Assembly (NCBI RefSeq): GCF_009834185.1 | Contig: NZ_CP047173.1 | Coordinates: 806,001 to 870,000, forward strand | DNA from: Rathayibacter sp. VKM Ac-2760 | GTDB lineage: Bacteria > Actinomycetota > Actinomycetes > Actinomycetales > Microbacteriaceae | DNA: 64,000 nucleotides | Direction of reading: 5' to 3' | Part shown: in pieces, positions 8,643 to 16,988 of the stretch | Numbering within the stretch: position 1 is the first letter of the stretch | Layout: every line of letters begins with the position of its first letter | Notes under the pieces: generated by a model | What the model saw: the letters and a program-made list of their open reading frames with translations, nothing else | What the model was told of the DNA's origin: nothing | Database searches by the model: none | Made by a program: the position numbers and the translations under genes

Positions 8643-9989
8643 ATGGGGTTAGCCGTCTGGGCCCTCATCGCGTACATCGCGATCATCGTGATCTGGAGCG
8701 TCGCCCTCCGACGCGGCATCGGCGAGGCGATGGTGGTCGGCTTCGTGACCGTCTGCGCCTTCGGCGGGGCCGACTTCCTCCGCCTGCTGCTGGTGGGCCT
8801 GCAGGCCGCGTTCGATCAGGAGATCGTCTTCGCGGCGCTCGCCTTCACCTTCATCGGCTTCCTGCTCGCCTCGACGGGAGTCATCGACCGCCAGGTCGAC
8901 CTGCTCAACTCGCTGCTCGGCCGCCTGCGCGGCGGGGCCGGCTACGTCGCCACCGTCGGCTCGGCGCTCTTCGGCGCCGTCGCCCACTCCGGCTCCGCGA
9001 ACGCCGCGACGATGGGCTCGGTCGCCATCCCGTGGATGAAGCGCTCGAACTGGCCGCCGCACGTCGCCGCGACGCTGATCGCCGGCAATGCGGGCAACGG
9101 CACGGTCATCCCGCCGAGCGCCTCGTTCTTCATCCTGATCGGGACCGCCACGGTCGCGCCGTACGTCTCGATCGACCAGCTGCTGCTGGCGATGTTCGCC
9201 GCGGCCGCCTGGTGCATCCTCTGGCGCCTGATCGTCGTCTTCTACTTCGTCCGCAAGTACAAGATCGGCCGGGTCGCCGCGGAGGACATCCTCCCGTTCG
9301 TGAAGTCCTTCAAGCGGGGCTGGACCTCGCTGCTCGTCTTCCTCGGCATCGTCATCCCCGTCGCGGTGACCCTCGGCCCCACCGGCGAGGCGCTCACCGG
9401 CGTGCTCGGCGAGGAGGTGATGGACTCGATCAGCATCATCGTCTGGATCCCGGTGCTGCTCGGCCTGTTCGCCGCCGCGCTCGGCTGGCGCGGTCTGCCG
9501 AAGTCGGGCCGCGAGTGGTACGGCTTCGTCGCCAAGACCGCGCCGCGCTACCGCGACATCGGCGCGACCCTCGTCTTCGCCTTCGCCGGCGGAGCCGTGC
9601 TCACCGAGCTCGGGCTCGCCGAGCAGCTCTCCAGCGTGCTCAACGGCCTGAACGCCTCGCCGGTGGTGATGTCGATCATCGTCGCGGTGATGGTGGTGCT
9701 CGTGGCCGGCCCGCTGAGCTCGACGGCGACCATCGCGACGATCGGCGGCATCGGTTTCAGCGTCCTCGTCGCCTCGGGCGTCGACCCGATCCTCGCCGCC
9801 TGCGTCGTGCTCGTGGCCGCCTCGACCGAGGGCGCCTCGCCCCCCGGCGCCGCCGCGATCTACATCGCGACCGGCATCGCGCAGGTCAACCCGGTGAAGA
9901 CCTTCGTGCCGCTGATCGTGCTCTACGTCCTTCCGATCCTGCTCATCGCGGCCCTGATCGGGCCGGGATGGCTCCCGGTCCCGCACTGA
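8643..9989 (+). CDS. TRAP/DctM-like large permease subunit
   Basis: Polytopic transporter of 448 aa with about 11-12 membrane spans. Residues about 115-165 (HSGSANAATMGSVAIP, then GNAGNGTVIPPSASF) match the conserved DctM loop, and a second inverted copy appears near STEGASPPGAAAIYI (about 400-414), typical of the ion-transporter superfamily. TRAP importers move carboxylates, sugar acids or amino-acid-like solutes with Na+. The start ATG has GGAAGGA 7 nt upstream. No DctP binding protein and no DctQ of normal size is encoded nearby, so the system is either a DctM-only carrier or its binding protein is elsewhere. Downstream genes suggest a hydroxy- or D-amino-acid substrate. Confidence 0.82.
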   Translation: MGLAVWALIAYIAIIVIWSVALRRGIGEAMVVGFVTVCAFGGADFLRLLLVGLQAAFDQEIVFAALAFTFIGFLLASTGVIDRQVDLLNSLLGRLRGGAGYVATVGSALFGAVAHSGSANAATMGSVAIPWMKRSNWPPHVAATLIAGNAGNGTVIPPSASFFILIGTATVAPYVSIDQLLLAMFAAAAWCILWRLIVVFYFVRKYKIGRVAAEDILPFVKSFKRGWTSLLVFLGIVIPVAVTLGPTGEALTGVLGEEVMDSISIIVWIPVLLGLFAAALGWRGLPKSGREWYGFVAKTAPRYRDIGATLVFAFAGGAVLTELGLAEQLSSVLNGLNASPVVMSIIVAVMVVLVAGPLSSTATIATIGGIGFSVLVASGVDPILAACVVLVAASTEGASPPGAAAIYIATGIAQVNPVKTFVPLIVLYVLPILLIAALIGPGWLPVPH

Positions 9990-10044
9990 TGCCGGCCGCA
10001 CCTATGCCGACCCCTGACCCGTCGTCCCCCTCGAGGAGCAGCTG

Positions 10045-10323
10045 ATGTCCGAAGAGAAGCCCCCCACCGACAGCCCGCACGGCCCCGGCCGGCAGCGCGC
10101 CATCTCCCTGATGACCACGGTCTTCGTGGTCCTGCTCGTCACGATGCTGGTGCTCGGCACCGTCCTCGTCCTGCTCCAGATCATCGGCCTCCTCCTGGTG
10201 AACGGCTCGTTCATCAGCGGAGTCTCGGCCGCCCTCAGCCCGTGGACGTTCGGCGTCGCCGGCGTGCTGGGCATCTGGACCCTCCTCCTCTCCTACGCCC
10301 ACGGCTGGAAGCCCGCCGACTAG
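10045..10323 (+). CDS. small two-helix membrane protein of the permease operon
   Basis: 92-aa protein with two hydrophobic helices (about residues 22-50 and 63-86) and a charged N-terminus. It lies 55 bp after the DctM-like permease with AGGAGC upstream. By position it could take the DctQ small-subunit role, but DctQ normally has four spans and about 150-180 aa, so equivalence is only a guess. No homologous family recognised. Confidence 0.7.
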   Translation: MSEEKPPTDSPHGPGRQRAISLMTTVFVVLLVTMLVLGTVLVLLQIIGLLLVNGSFISGVSAALSPWTFGVAGVLGIWTLLLSYAHGWKPAD

Positions 10324-10351
10324 GCGCGGCCCGGCAGAAACGAGAACAGCC

Positions 10352-10960
10352 ATGCCAGAGACCTCGAAGACACAGCTCCCGATCGCGCCGAGCCTGCTCG
10401 AGCGCTTCGCCGCCCTCCCCGTCGCCAACGTGGGCGACTCGATGGACCGCCTGGGCGTCGTCGACGCCGACATCCACCCCGTCTGGCGGGGCGCCAGGCT
10501 CGCCGGCCCCGCGTACACCGTCGAGGTCGCGGGCGGCGACAACGCCGGCATCCACGAGGCGATCCGCCGCCTGCAGCCCGGCGACGTGCTCGTCGTCAAC
10601 GGCCACGGCGTGCGCGACCGCGCCCTCGTCGGCGAGCTGATCGGCGAGCGGCTGCGCAAGGCCGGCTGCATCGGCATCGTGATCGACGGCGCGCTGCGCG
10701 ACGTCGACGACCTGGAGGAGATGGGCTTCCCCGCCTTCGCCCGCGCCGTCAGCCCCGCCGGGCCCTACAAGAACGGCCCGTTCCGCCTCGGCGTGCCCGT
10801 CGCGATCGGCTCCGTCGTCGTCTCGCCGGGCGATCTCGTGCTCGGCGACTCCGACGGTCTCGCCGTCGTGCCGCGGGCCGAGGCCGAGGCCGTGCTGGAG
10901 CGCTCGGAGGCGAAGCACGCGCAGGAGACGGCCACCCGCGCCTCGATCCTGGCCGGCTGA
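10352..10960 (+). CDS. RraA family / HMG-CHA aldolase-like protein
   Basis: 202-aa member of the RraA-like fold. In catabolic operons these proteins are class II aldolases cleaving 4-hydroxy-4-methyl-2-oxoglutarate or similar 2-oxo acids. Visible family features: NVGDSMDRLG at about 28-37, GDVLVVNGHG near 75, GIVIDGALRD (about 109-118, with the family Arg-Asp pair) and GDLVLGDSDGLAVVP near the C-terminus. It sits 28 bp after the small membrane protein. Operon context favours a metabolic aldolase over an RNase E regulator. Confidence 0.85.
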   Translation: MPETSKTQLPIAPSLLERFAALPVANVGDSMDRLGVVDADIHPVWRGARLAGPAYTVEVAGGDNAGIHEAIRRLQPGDVLVVNGHGVRDRALVGELIGERLRKAGCIGIVIDGALRDVDDLEEMGFPAFARAVSPAGPYKNGPFRLGVPVAIGSVVVSPGDLVLGDSDGLAVVPRAEAEAVLERSEAKHAQETATRASILAG

Positions 10961-10978
10961 TGCGCGGCCTCCTGGACA

Positions 10979-11758
10979 ATGGCGGGTATGGCCACCCCCT
11001 CGGACGCGACCCCACCCGACTCGAGCACCGCGACCGTCCGCAGCGTGGACCGGGCGCTCGATCTGCTGGAGCTGCTCGAACGGGCCGACGGGCCGCTCCG
11101 CCTGGTCGAGCTCAGCCGGGGGACCGGGCTGCAGAACGCGACGGTCCTGCGGATCGTCGGCTCGCTGCAGCAGCGCGGCCTGATCACCGGGGAGGGCGGG
11201 GAGTACCGGCTCGGCCCGGCCGTCCTCGGCATGGCGAACGGCTACCTGGCCTCGGATCCGCTCAGCAGCCGGGCCCGCCCCGTGCTGCAGCAGCTGGCCG
11301 ACAGCACCCGCCTCACCGCGTCGCTCTACGTGCGGATCGGCCGCTCCCGCATCCTCTCGGTCCGGGTCGACGGTGAGAACCCGCTCCGCTACCAGCTGCC
11401 GATCGGCCGCCGCCTCCCGCTGAACGTGGGGGCGGGCAAGAACATCCTCGCCGCGTTCCCCGCGGACGAGCTCGAGCAGGAGCTCGACCGCGTCGGCGAC
11501 ACCACCACCGCCGCGGGGCGGCCGATCACCCGCGACGAGCTGCGCGAGCAGCTCGCGACTGTGCGGCGCAACGGCTTCCACATCTCGGTCGACGAGCGGG
11601 AGACGGGAGTCGCCGCGGTGAGCGTCCCCGTGCACGACAGGACCGGCTCGGTCATCGCCGCCCTCTCGGCGTCGGGACCGGTCGAGACCACCACCCCCGC
11701 CCGACTCGAGGCGCGGGTGCCCGAACTCCGCCGAGCGGCAGCCGCCGTCGAGCGGTAG
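10979..11758 (+). CDS. IclR family transcriptional regulator
   Basis: 259-aa regulator with an N-terminal winged helix (RSVDRALDLLELLE at about 17-30; LQNATVLRIVGSLQQRGLI at about 47-65) and a C-terminal effector domain with RLPLNVGAGKNILAAF (about 145-160) and GVAAVSVPV (about 211-219). It lies 18 bp after the aldolase gene inside the same operon and likely controls it in response to a pathway intermediate. A second ATG at 10988 is an equally possible start; neither has a strong ribosome site. Confidence 0.88.
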   Translation: MAGMATPSDATPPDSSTATVRSVDRALDLLELLERADGPLRLVELSRGTGLQNATVLRIVGSLQQRGLITGEGGEYRLGPAVLGMANGYLASDPLSSRARPVLQQLADSTRLTASLYVRIGRSRILSVRVDGENPLRYQLPIGRRLPLNVGAGKNILAAFPADELEQELDRVGDTTTAAGRPITRDELREQLATVRRNGFHISVDERETGVAAVSVPVHDRTGSVIAALSASGPVETTTPARLEARVPELRRAAAAVER

Positions 11759-11802
11759 ACCGCCGGGGCGCAGCTGCGGCCCGGTCGGAGGAGGAGACAG
11801 CC

Positions 11803-12588
11803 ATGAGAACAGCCTTCATCGGACTCGGCGAAGCCGGAGCCCTCTACGCCGCAGCCTCGGCCGCGCACGGCGACACCGTCACCGGGTACGACCCCGCGGC
11901 TCCCGGCACGCCCGAGGGCGTCGAGCGCTCGGCGAGCCTGGCCGAGGCGGTCGCGGACGCGGACCTGGTCGTGCTGCTGACCGCCGCCTCGCTCAGCGAG
12001 CACCTCGCCGGCGAGGCCGCCCCGCACCTCAAGCCCGGCGCCGTCTACGCCGACTTCACCACCGCCTCGCCCGGCACCATGGCGGCGGTCGAGCGGATCA
12101 TCGACGCCGCGGGGGCCCGCTTCGCCGACGTCGCGATCCTCGGGCCGGTCCCCGCCAAGGGCGCCCGCACCGAGACCATCGTCAGCGGCTCCGCGGCGGC
12201 CGACGTCGAGCGGTACCTCACCGCGCTCGGCGCCGACGTCGAGCGGATCGACGGACCGGCCGGCGTCGCGACCTCGCGCAAGCTCCTGCGCAGCGTCCTG
12301 ATGAAGAGCCTCGCCGCGGTCGTCGTCGAGGCGGTCACCGCCGGTCGCGCCGCCGGCTGCGAGGACTGGGTGCGCGAGCAGATCGCGCAGCAGCTCTCGG
12401 GCGACGTCGAGGCGAAGATCGAGCGCTACGAGTCCGGCACGCGCAAGCACGCCGTGCGGCGCGGCCACGAGATGGAGGCGGTGGTCGAGTACCTGACGAG
12501 CCTCGACGTGCCCTCGGAGATGTCCGAGGCGTCGACCCGCTCGCTCCGCCGGCTCGCCGAGGAGGAGGCCGCGCGGCGCCCGAACTAG
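11803..12588 (+). CDS. 3-hydroxyisobutyrate dehydrogenase-like NAD(P) oxidoreductase
   Basis: 261-aa beta-hydroxyacid dehydrogenase relative. The N-terminal Rossmann motif FIGLGEAGALYA (about 5-16) is followed by a cofactor-binding region, the GPVPAKGAR substrate loop near 120 and a helical C-terminal domain of the DUF1932 type. A GGAGGAGGAGA sequence gives a very strong ribosome site before ATG 11803. Together with the aldolase and the PLP enzyme, it probably oxidises or reduces a beta-hydroxy acid from amino-acid breakdown. Substrate unknown. Confidence 0.82.
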   Translation: MRTAFIGLGEAGALYAAASAAHGDTVTGYDPAAPGTPEGVERSASLAEAVADADLVVLLTAASLSEHLAGEAAPHLKPGAVYADFTTASPGTMAAVERIIDAAGARFADVAILGPVPAKGARTETIVSGSAAADVERYLTALGADVERIDGPAGVATSRKLLRSVLMKSLAAVVVEAVTAGRAAGCEDWVREQIAQQLSGDVEAKIERYESGTRKHAVRRGHEMEAVVEYLTSLDVPSEMSEASTRSLRRLAEEEAARRPN

Positions 12589-12597
12589 GCTCGCCCC

Positions 12598-13683
12598 GTG
12601 ACCGACTTCTCCGCGCGCTCCGCCGCGCTCGACTCCCTTCCGACGCCGTCGCTCGTCCTCGACGAGGCCGTGCTCGACGCGAACCTCGCGGCGGTCGCGG
12701 CGTCGGCGCGCGAGCGCCGGCTGGCGCTGCGCCCGCACGCGAAGACGCACAAGTCGATCGAGATCGCGCGGCGGCAGCTCGCGTCCGGCGCGGTCGGCCT
12801 CACCGTCGCGACGGTGTCCGAGGCGGAGGTCTTCGCGGCGGGGGGAGTGCGCGACCTCTTCATCGCGTACCCGCTCTGGCTCGACGGCGAGCGGGCGGAG
12901 CGGCTGCGCGCGCTGCTCCGGTCCGCGCGGATCCGGGTGGGGATCGACTCCGCGGAGTCGGCCGAGCGGATCGCCGCCGCGCTCCCCGATCGCTCGGCGC
13001 TCGACGTCGTGGTCGAGATCAACTCCGGCCACCACCGCAGCGGCGTCCTGCCCGCCGAGGCCGGCGCGGTCGCGGCCGCCGCGCGCGACGCCGGGCTCGA
13101 CGTCGCCGGAGTCTTCACCTTCCCCGGCCACAGCTACGCGCCCGAGGGTCGCGCCGCGGCGGCCCGCGACGAGGCGGAGGCGCTCGCCGCGGCCGTCGCG
13201 ACTCTCGCGAGCACGGGCATCGCGGCGCGCGTGGTGAGCGGCGGATCGACGCCCTCGGCCGCCTTCGCCGACGCGGGAGTGCTCACCGAGCTGCGCCCCG
13301 GCGTCTCCGCGCTCGGCGACGCGCAGCAGTGGGAGCTCGGCACGACCGGGGTCGACGCGATCGCCGTCACCGTGCTGGCCACGATCGTCTCGCGCCGCGG
13401 CGACCACCTCATCGCCGACGCCGGCAGCAAGGTGCTCTCCTCCGACCGCGGCGCCGCGTCGACCGGCTTCGGCCGGCTGCCCGAGCACCCGGAGGCGCGC
13501 GTCACCGTCCTCTCGGAGCACCACGCCACGATCACCGGCGTCGACCTGCCGGTCGGCACCCGCGTGCGGATCGCCCCCAACCACGTCTGCGTCGCCGTGA
13601 ACCTCGCCGACGAGTACCGCGTGCTGCTCGCGGACGGCGGCACCGCCACCTGGCCCGTCGACGCCCGCGGCCGCAACACCTGA
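12598..13683 (+). CDS. D-threonine aldolase / D-serine dehydratase-like PLP enzyme
   Basis: 361-aa fold-type III PLP enzyme beginning at GTG 9 nt after the previous stop. The PLP lysine is Lys49 in LRPHAKTHKS, and the metal pair typical of this family is His329 and Cys331 in NHVCVAVN. GSTPS near residue 220 is the phosphate loop. The family cleaves D-beta-hydroxy-amino acids (D-threonine to glycine plus aldehyde) or dehydrates D-serine or hydroxyaspartate. It is the last gene of the DctM/aldolase/IclR/dehydrogenase operon and suggests a D-hydroxy-amino-acid substrate. Confidence 0.88.
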   Translation: MTDFSARSAALDSLPTPSLVLDEAVLDANLAAVAASARERRLALRPHAKTHKSIEIARRQLASGAVGLTVATVSEAEVFAAGGVRDLFIAYPLWLDGERAERLRALLRSARIRVGIDSAESAERIAAALPDRSALDVVVEINSGHHRSGVLPAEAGAVAAAARDAGLDVAGVFTFPGHSYAPEGRAAAARDEAEALAAAVATLASTGIAARVVSGGSTPSAAFADAGVLTELRPGVSALGDAQQWELGTTGVDAIAVTVLATIVSRRGDHLIADAGSKVLSSDRGAASTGFGRLPEHPEARVTVLSEHHATITGVDLPVGTRVRIAPNHVCVAVNLADEYRVLLADGGTATWPVDARGRNT

Positions 13684-13687
13684 CGCC

Positions 13688-13860
13688 GGGTCTCGATACG
13701 CCGCTCCGCGGCTACTCGACCAGCATGAGCTCGCCGCTGATCGCTCCCTGCGACCAGCATGAGCTCCCCGCTGATCGCTCCCTGCGACCAGCATGAGTTC
13801 GCCGCTGTTCGCTCCCTTGCTGATCGAGTAGCCCGCGCAGCGGGCGTATCGAGATCCACC
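13688..13860. repeat. interspersed inverted-repeat element, copy 2, with three internal 34-bp repeats
   Basis: Lies between the convergent PLP-enzyme and DUF222-HNH genes. The left arm (GGTCTCGATACGCC ... GGCTACTCGACCAGCA) and right arm (TGCTGATCGAGTAGCCCGCG ... GTATCGAGATCCACC) are inverted. Between them a 34-bp unit starting CGACCAGCATGAGCTC recurs at 13717, 13751 and 13785, the third degenerate. No gene is seen here. Confidence 0.9.
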
Positions 13861-13864
13861 GTCG

Positions 13865-15166
13865 TCAGAACGGCGCGGGCACGTCGACGAAGCGGGGCCC
13901 CGGTGGCGGGTCCGGCGGCCGTCCGGGCAGCGGTGGCGGTCGGACGCTGATCCGCCGGCCGGTCGGCGTCGTCCACACGATGGTCCCGTCGTCGTCCCTG
14001 GTGTACGTCCACCGGTCGCCGTGCCGGAGGTGGTGGTGGCTGGTGCACAGCGAGACGAGGTTCTCGAGCGAGGTCTCGCCGCCGTTGCGCCACTCGATCG
14101 TGTGGTCGGCCTCGCGCCGGGCGGCCGTCCCAGTGCAGCCGGCGAAGCGGCAGGTCTGGTCCCGGAGCTGGAGGTGCAGGCGCATCTGCGCGGGCGGGAC
14201 ACGCCGGGTGCGGCCGACGGAGGCGACGGCGCCGGTGTCCGGGTCGGTGAGGACGCGGGTGAAGGAGGCGCCGGTGCGGATCAGCTCGCGAGCGATCTCG
14301 GCCGGAACCGGCCCGTAGCCGTCGAGATCCGCCGCGGCTTCGTCCAGTCCGGCGGCGGCGGACGCCGCGAGCGTGAGGCGGACTTCGGCGCGGATGCCGG
14401 GGACGAAGGTCGGGTCGGGGCGGTGGTCGTCCGGAGTGGTGCCGAGGATGTCGCCGTCGACGAGCAGGTCGGAGGCGACGTCCGCGCGCAGCTGGCTGAG
14501 GGTCCGCTCGTCCCCGCTCTCGCGCAGGACGCGGGCCGTCCGGTCGACGCGGTCGTAGGCGCCCAGCACGATCGGCGCGGGAGCATGGAGGCGGAGCGTC
14601 GCCATCCCGTCGATGTCCGGGGTGACCCGGACCGCACGGTCCTCGCGGGCGCGGGCGTGCCGCTCGGCGAGGGGCTGCTCGTGCAGCTCCTCGCGCCAGC
14701 GACGCAGGGCTCGGCGCAGCTGCGTGAGCGTCGTCGACGGCGCCGCGTCGGCCGCGCACTCATCGAGAGCGGCGCGGGAGGCTTCGGGGAGGCTGCCCGC
14801 GGTCGCGCAGATCGCCTCGGCGGCCTCCCAGTGGATCCGCGCGTCACGGAGCAGCGTGCGGGTGAGCGGGAGGTGCTCGACGAGCAGTTGCGCGGTCTCG
14901 AGGCGCCGGGCGATCAGCTGCTCCGGCAGTCCCTCCGCGACGGCGAGCTCGGCGCGGATCGAGCGCTCGACGAGGTCGCGGGTCTCGCTGCGGGACGAGC
15001 CGCGGGCGTACGCGTCCGGGTCGGCGAGGGCTTCGCGGTAGCCGGCGTAGAGCTCGTGCGCCTCGGCGAGGCGCAGCGGTGCGACAGCGCGGGCGAAGGC
15101 CGCGGCGCGGTCGCCGTGCCCGCGCACGCCGGCGGGTGCCGTGTCGTCCGATCCGTTCTGCGTCAT
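13865..15166 (-). CDS. DUF222 / HNH endonuclease domain protein (13E12-like)
   Basis: 433-aa protein with an N-terminal all-helical DUF222 domain (about 20-330) and a C-terminal HNH nuclease domain (about 345-390): RFAGCTG, EADHTIEWRNGG, then CTSHHHLRH supply zinc- and metal-binding Cys/His residues. This family is multi-copy in Microbacteriaceae and mycobacteria; its biological role is not established. The ATG at 15166 is chosen because the sequence upstream in frame is Arg/Gly-rich and not protein-like. The tail is proline-rich. It abuts repeat-element copy 2. Confidence 0.88.
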   Translation of the reverse strand: MTQNGSDDTAPAGVRGHGDRAAAFARAVAPLRLAEAHELYAGYREALADPDAYARGSSRSETRDLVERSIRAELAVAEGLPEQLIARRLETAQLLVEHLPLTRTLLRDARIHWEAAEAICATAGSLPEASRAALDECAADAAPSTTLTQLRRALRRWREELHEQPLAERHARAREDRAVRVTPDIDGMATLRLHAPAPIVLGAYDRVDRTARVLRESGDERTLSQLRADVASDLLVDGDILGTTPDDHRPDPTFVPGIRAEVRLTLAASAAAGLDEAAADLDGYGPVPAEIARELIRTGASFTRVLTDPDTGAVASVGRTRRVPPAQMRLHLQLRDQTCRFAGCTGTAARREADHTIEWRNGGETSLENLVSLCTSHHHLRHGDRWTYTRDDDGTIVWTTPTGRRISVRPPPLPGRPPDPPPGPRFVDVPAPF

Positions 15167-15285
15167 ACGAGTATTGAACCAGGGACCACCGACATCGGGG
15201 CCGGGTCGGGGGCCGATCGGGGACAGCGCGGTCGGATCGAGGGGTGGGGAGGAGGCTCGCTCAGCAGGGAGCGCCCTGCGCACCG

Positions 15286-16470
15286 TCAGCGCCGCGGCAG
15301 CCGCAGTCCCACGACCGCCGTCAGCCCCAGCAGCACGAACGCCGACGCGAACGCCGCCGTCGGCGACGCCGCATCGGCCAGCGCCCCGGCCAGCAGGGGT
15401 CCGATCACCCCGCCGAGGTCCGACGCCGCCTGGAACAGCGACACCGGCCGCCCGCCGCGCTCGCCCGCCGCGTCGCCGACGAGCGCGCCGGGCGCCGTCC
15501 CCATGAAGGCGGCCGCCGCTCCGTACACGCAGAGCAGCGCGATCAGCAGCCACAGCTCCGACACCAGCGGCATCGCCAGCATCGCCGCCGCCGCGACCGC
15601 GAACCCGCCGATCAGCGCGGGCCGGCGCCCGACCGTGTCGACGAACCGCCCGGCCGGCGCCAGCGCGACGGTCTGCACGACGGCCGCGATCGCGAAGGCG
15701 ATCCCCGTCCAGGCCGGCTCGTCGCCGAGCCCCTCCACCACGAGCACCGGCACGAGCGTCGCCCGCACCCCCATCGCCGACCAGCCGAGCGCGAAGTTCG
15801 CGAGCACCGCGCTCTGGTAGCGCCGGTCGCGCGCCACCTCCCGCATCGGCTTCGCCACCGCGGTCGCCGCCTTCGCGTCCGCGTCCCGGTCCGGCCGCTG
15901 CAGCAGCACCAGCCCCACGATCCCGGCGACCGCGAGCGTCCCCGCGTAGAAGAAGAACGGAGCGGTCAGCGAGATCGCCGTCAGCACGCCGCCGACGGCC
16001 GGCCCCGCCATCCCGCCGAGCAGGAACCCGCCCTGGTAGAAGCCGATCGACCGGCCCCGCCGCTCCGGATCCGCCGTCCGGAGCAGCAGCGTCATCGCGG
16101 CGACCGAGAACATCGCGGAGCCGATCCCGCCCGCCCCGCGCAGCAGCAGCAGGTGCGCGTAGTCGCCGGCGAGCCCGACCAGCGCGCTCGACAGCGCCAC
16201 GATCCCGATGCCCGTCGCGAGCACCACGCGCTCGCCCAGCCGGTCGACGAGCGGCCCGACGAATGGATTCGCGACCAGCCGCATCAGTGCGAACGCCGAC
16301 ACCACCGCTCCGACCTCGACGTAGCCGACCCCGAAGCTCCGCACGTACACCGGCAGCACCGGCACCACGACCCCGAACCCCAGCATCACGAAGAACGCCA
16401 CGATCCCGAGGACCTTCACGTCCCGGGGGAGCCGCGCCCCGGGTTCACGGTTCTTCCACGGAGCACGCAC
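15286..16470 (-). CDS. MFS transporter
   Basis: 394-aa major facilitator with 12 hydrophobic spans. The loop 2-3 signature NPFVGPLVDRLGERVV (about 69-84) and its second-half counterpart APAGRFVDTVGRRP are clear. The N-terminus is basic and cytosolic. The GTG at 16470 is the start. Drug or metabolite efflux is likely for this subgroup, but no substrate can be assigned. It is divergent from a lipoprotein gene with a 72-bp gap. Confidence 0.87.
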   Translation of the reverse strand: MRAPWKNREPGARLPRDVKVLGIVAFFVMLGFGVVVPVLPVYVRSFGVGYVEVGAVVSAFALMRLVANPFVGPLVDRLGERVVLATGIGIVALSSALVGLAGDYAHLLLLRGAGGIGSAMFSVAAMTLLLRTADPERRGRSIGFYQGGFLLGGMAGPAVGGVLTAISLTAPFFFYAGTLAVAGIVGLVLLQRPDRDADAKAATAVAKPMREVARDRRYQSAVLANFALGWSAMGVRATLVPVLVVEGLGDEPAWTGIAFAIAAVVQTVALAPAGRFVDTVGRRPALIGGFAVAAAAMLAMPLVSELWLLIALLCVYGAAAAFMGTAPGALVGDAAGERGGRPVSLFQAASDLGGVIGPLLAGALADAASPTAAFASAFVLLGLTAVVGLRLPRR

Positions 16471-16542
16471 CCACCGACGCTACCCCGCGCATCCGACGCC
16501 ACGGTCCTGCACGGTCCTCGATCGACGGGCATCCTCGACGAC

Positions 16543-16932
16543 ATGAAGCGACGTCACCGGGCCTGGGCGGTTCTGCTCGCGGCTCCGGTGCTGCTCGCCG
16601 GGGGCTGCGCAGCCCCCGGGCAGAGGCAGGACCCGACCCTCTGTCCGCCCCTGGCCGAGTCGTGGAACGCCTTCGTGGCGGACCCGGTCCCGGAGAAGCG
16701 CGCGGAGTTCGAGAGCGCTCTGGACGCGTTCGCGCACGACTCCTCCACGTCGACGGCGAGCCATGCGGCGCGGCTCGCGAAGAGCGCGCTCCTCGAGGCC
16801 GCGGCGCGGACGCCGGCGCGCAGCCCCTCCTTCTGGAACGCGCTCGACATCCTCGCCGAGGAGTGCGCCGCGGCCGGCGCGGAGCTCTCGTTCGACGGGC
16901 GAGGCGAGCCCCTGCCGGCCGTCGGCGGCTGA
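16543..16932 (+). CDS. small secreted lipoprotein, unknown function
   Basis: 129-aa product with a type II signal peptide: MKRRHR basic region, hydrophobic stretch, then a lipobox-like LLAGGC with the lipidated cysteine at about residue 23. The mature part is helical and polar with two further cysteines that could form a disulfide (LCPPLAESW and LAEECAAAG). No family recognised. The gene lies between the MFS gene and the SDR gene. Confidence 0.7.
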   Translation: MKRRHRAWAVLLAAPVLLAGGCAAPGQRQDPTLCPPLAESWNAFVADPVPEKRAEFESALDAFAHDSSTSTASHAARLAKSALLEAAARTPARSPSFWNALDILAEECAAAGAELSFDGRGEPLPAVGG

Positions 16933-16988
16933 CCCGGCAGGAACGACCCGCCAGGAATGCCACTCACCCCCGAGCGTTGTCCCCAGGG

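Noticed and set aside
13865..15166. HNH protein as a homing endonuclease or phage gene
   Set aside because: The DUF222-HNH architecture is a normal multi-copy chromosomal family in this group, and there are no phage neighbours.
15167..15553. N-terminal extension of the DUF222-HNH protein
   Set aside because: The added residues are low-complexity and overlap the neighbouring MFS gene.
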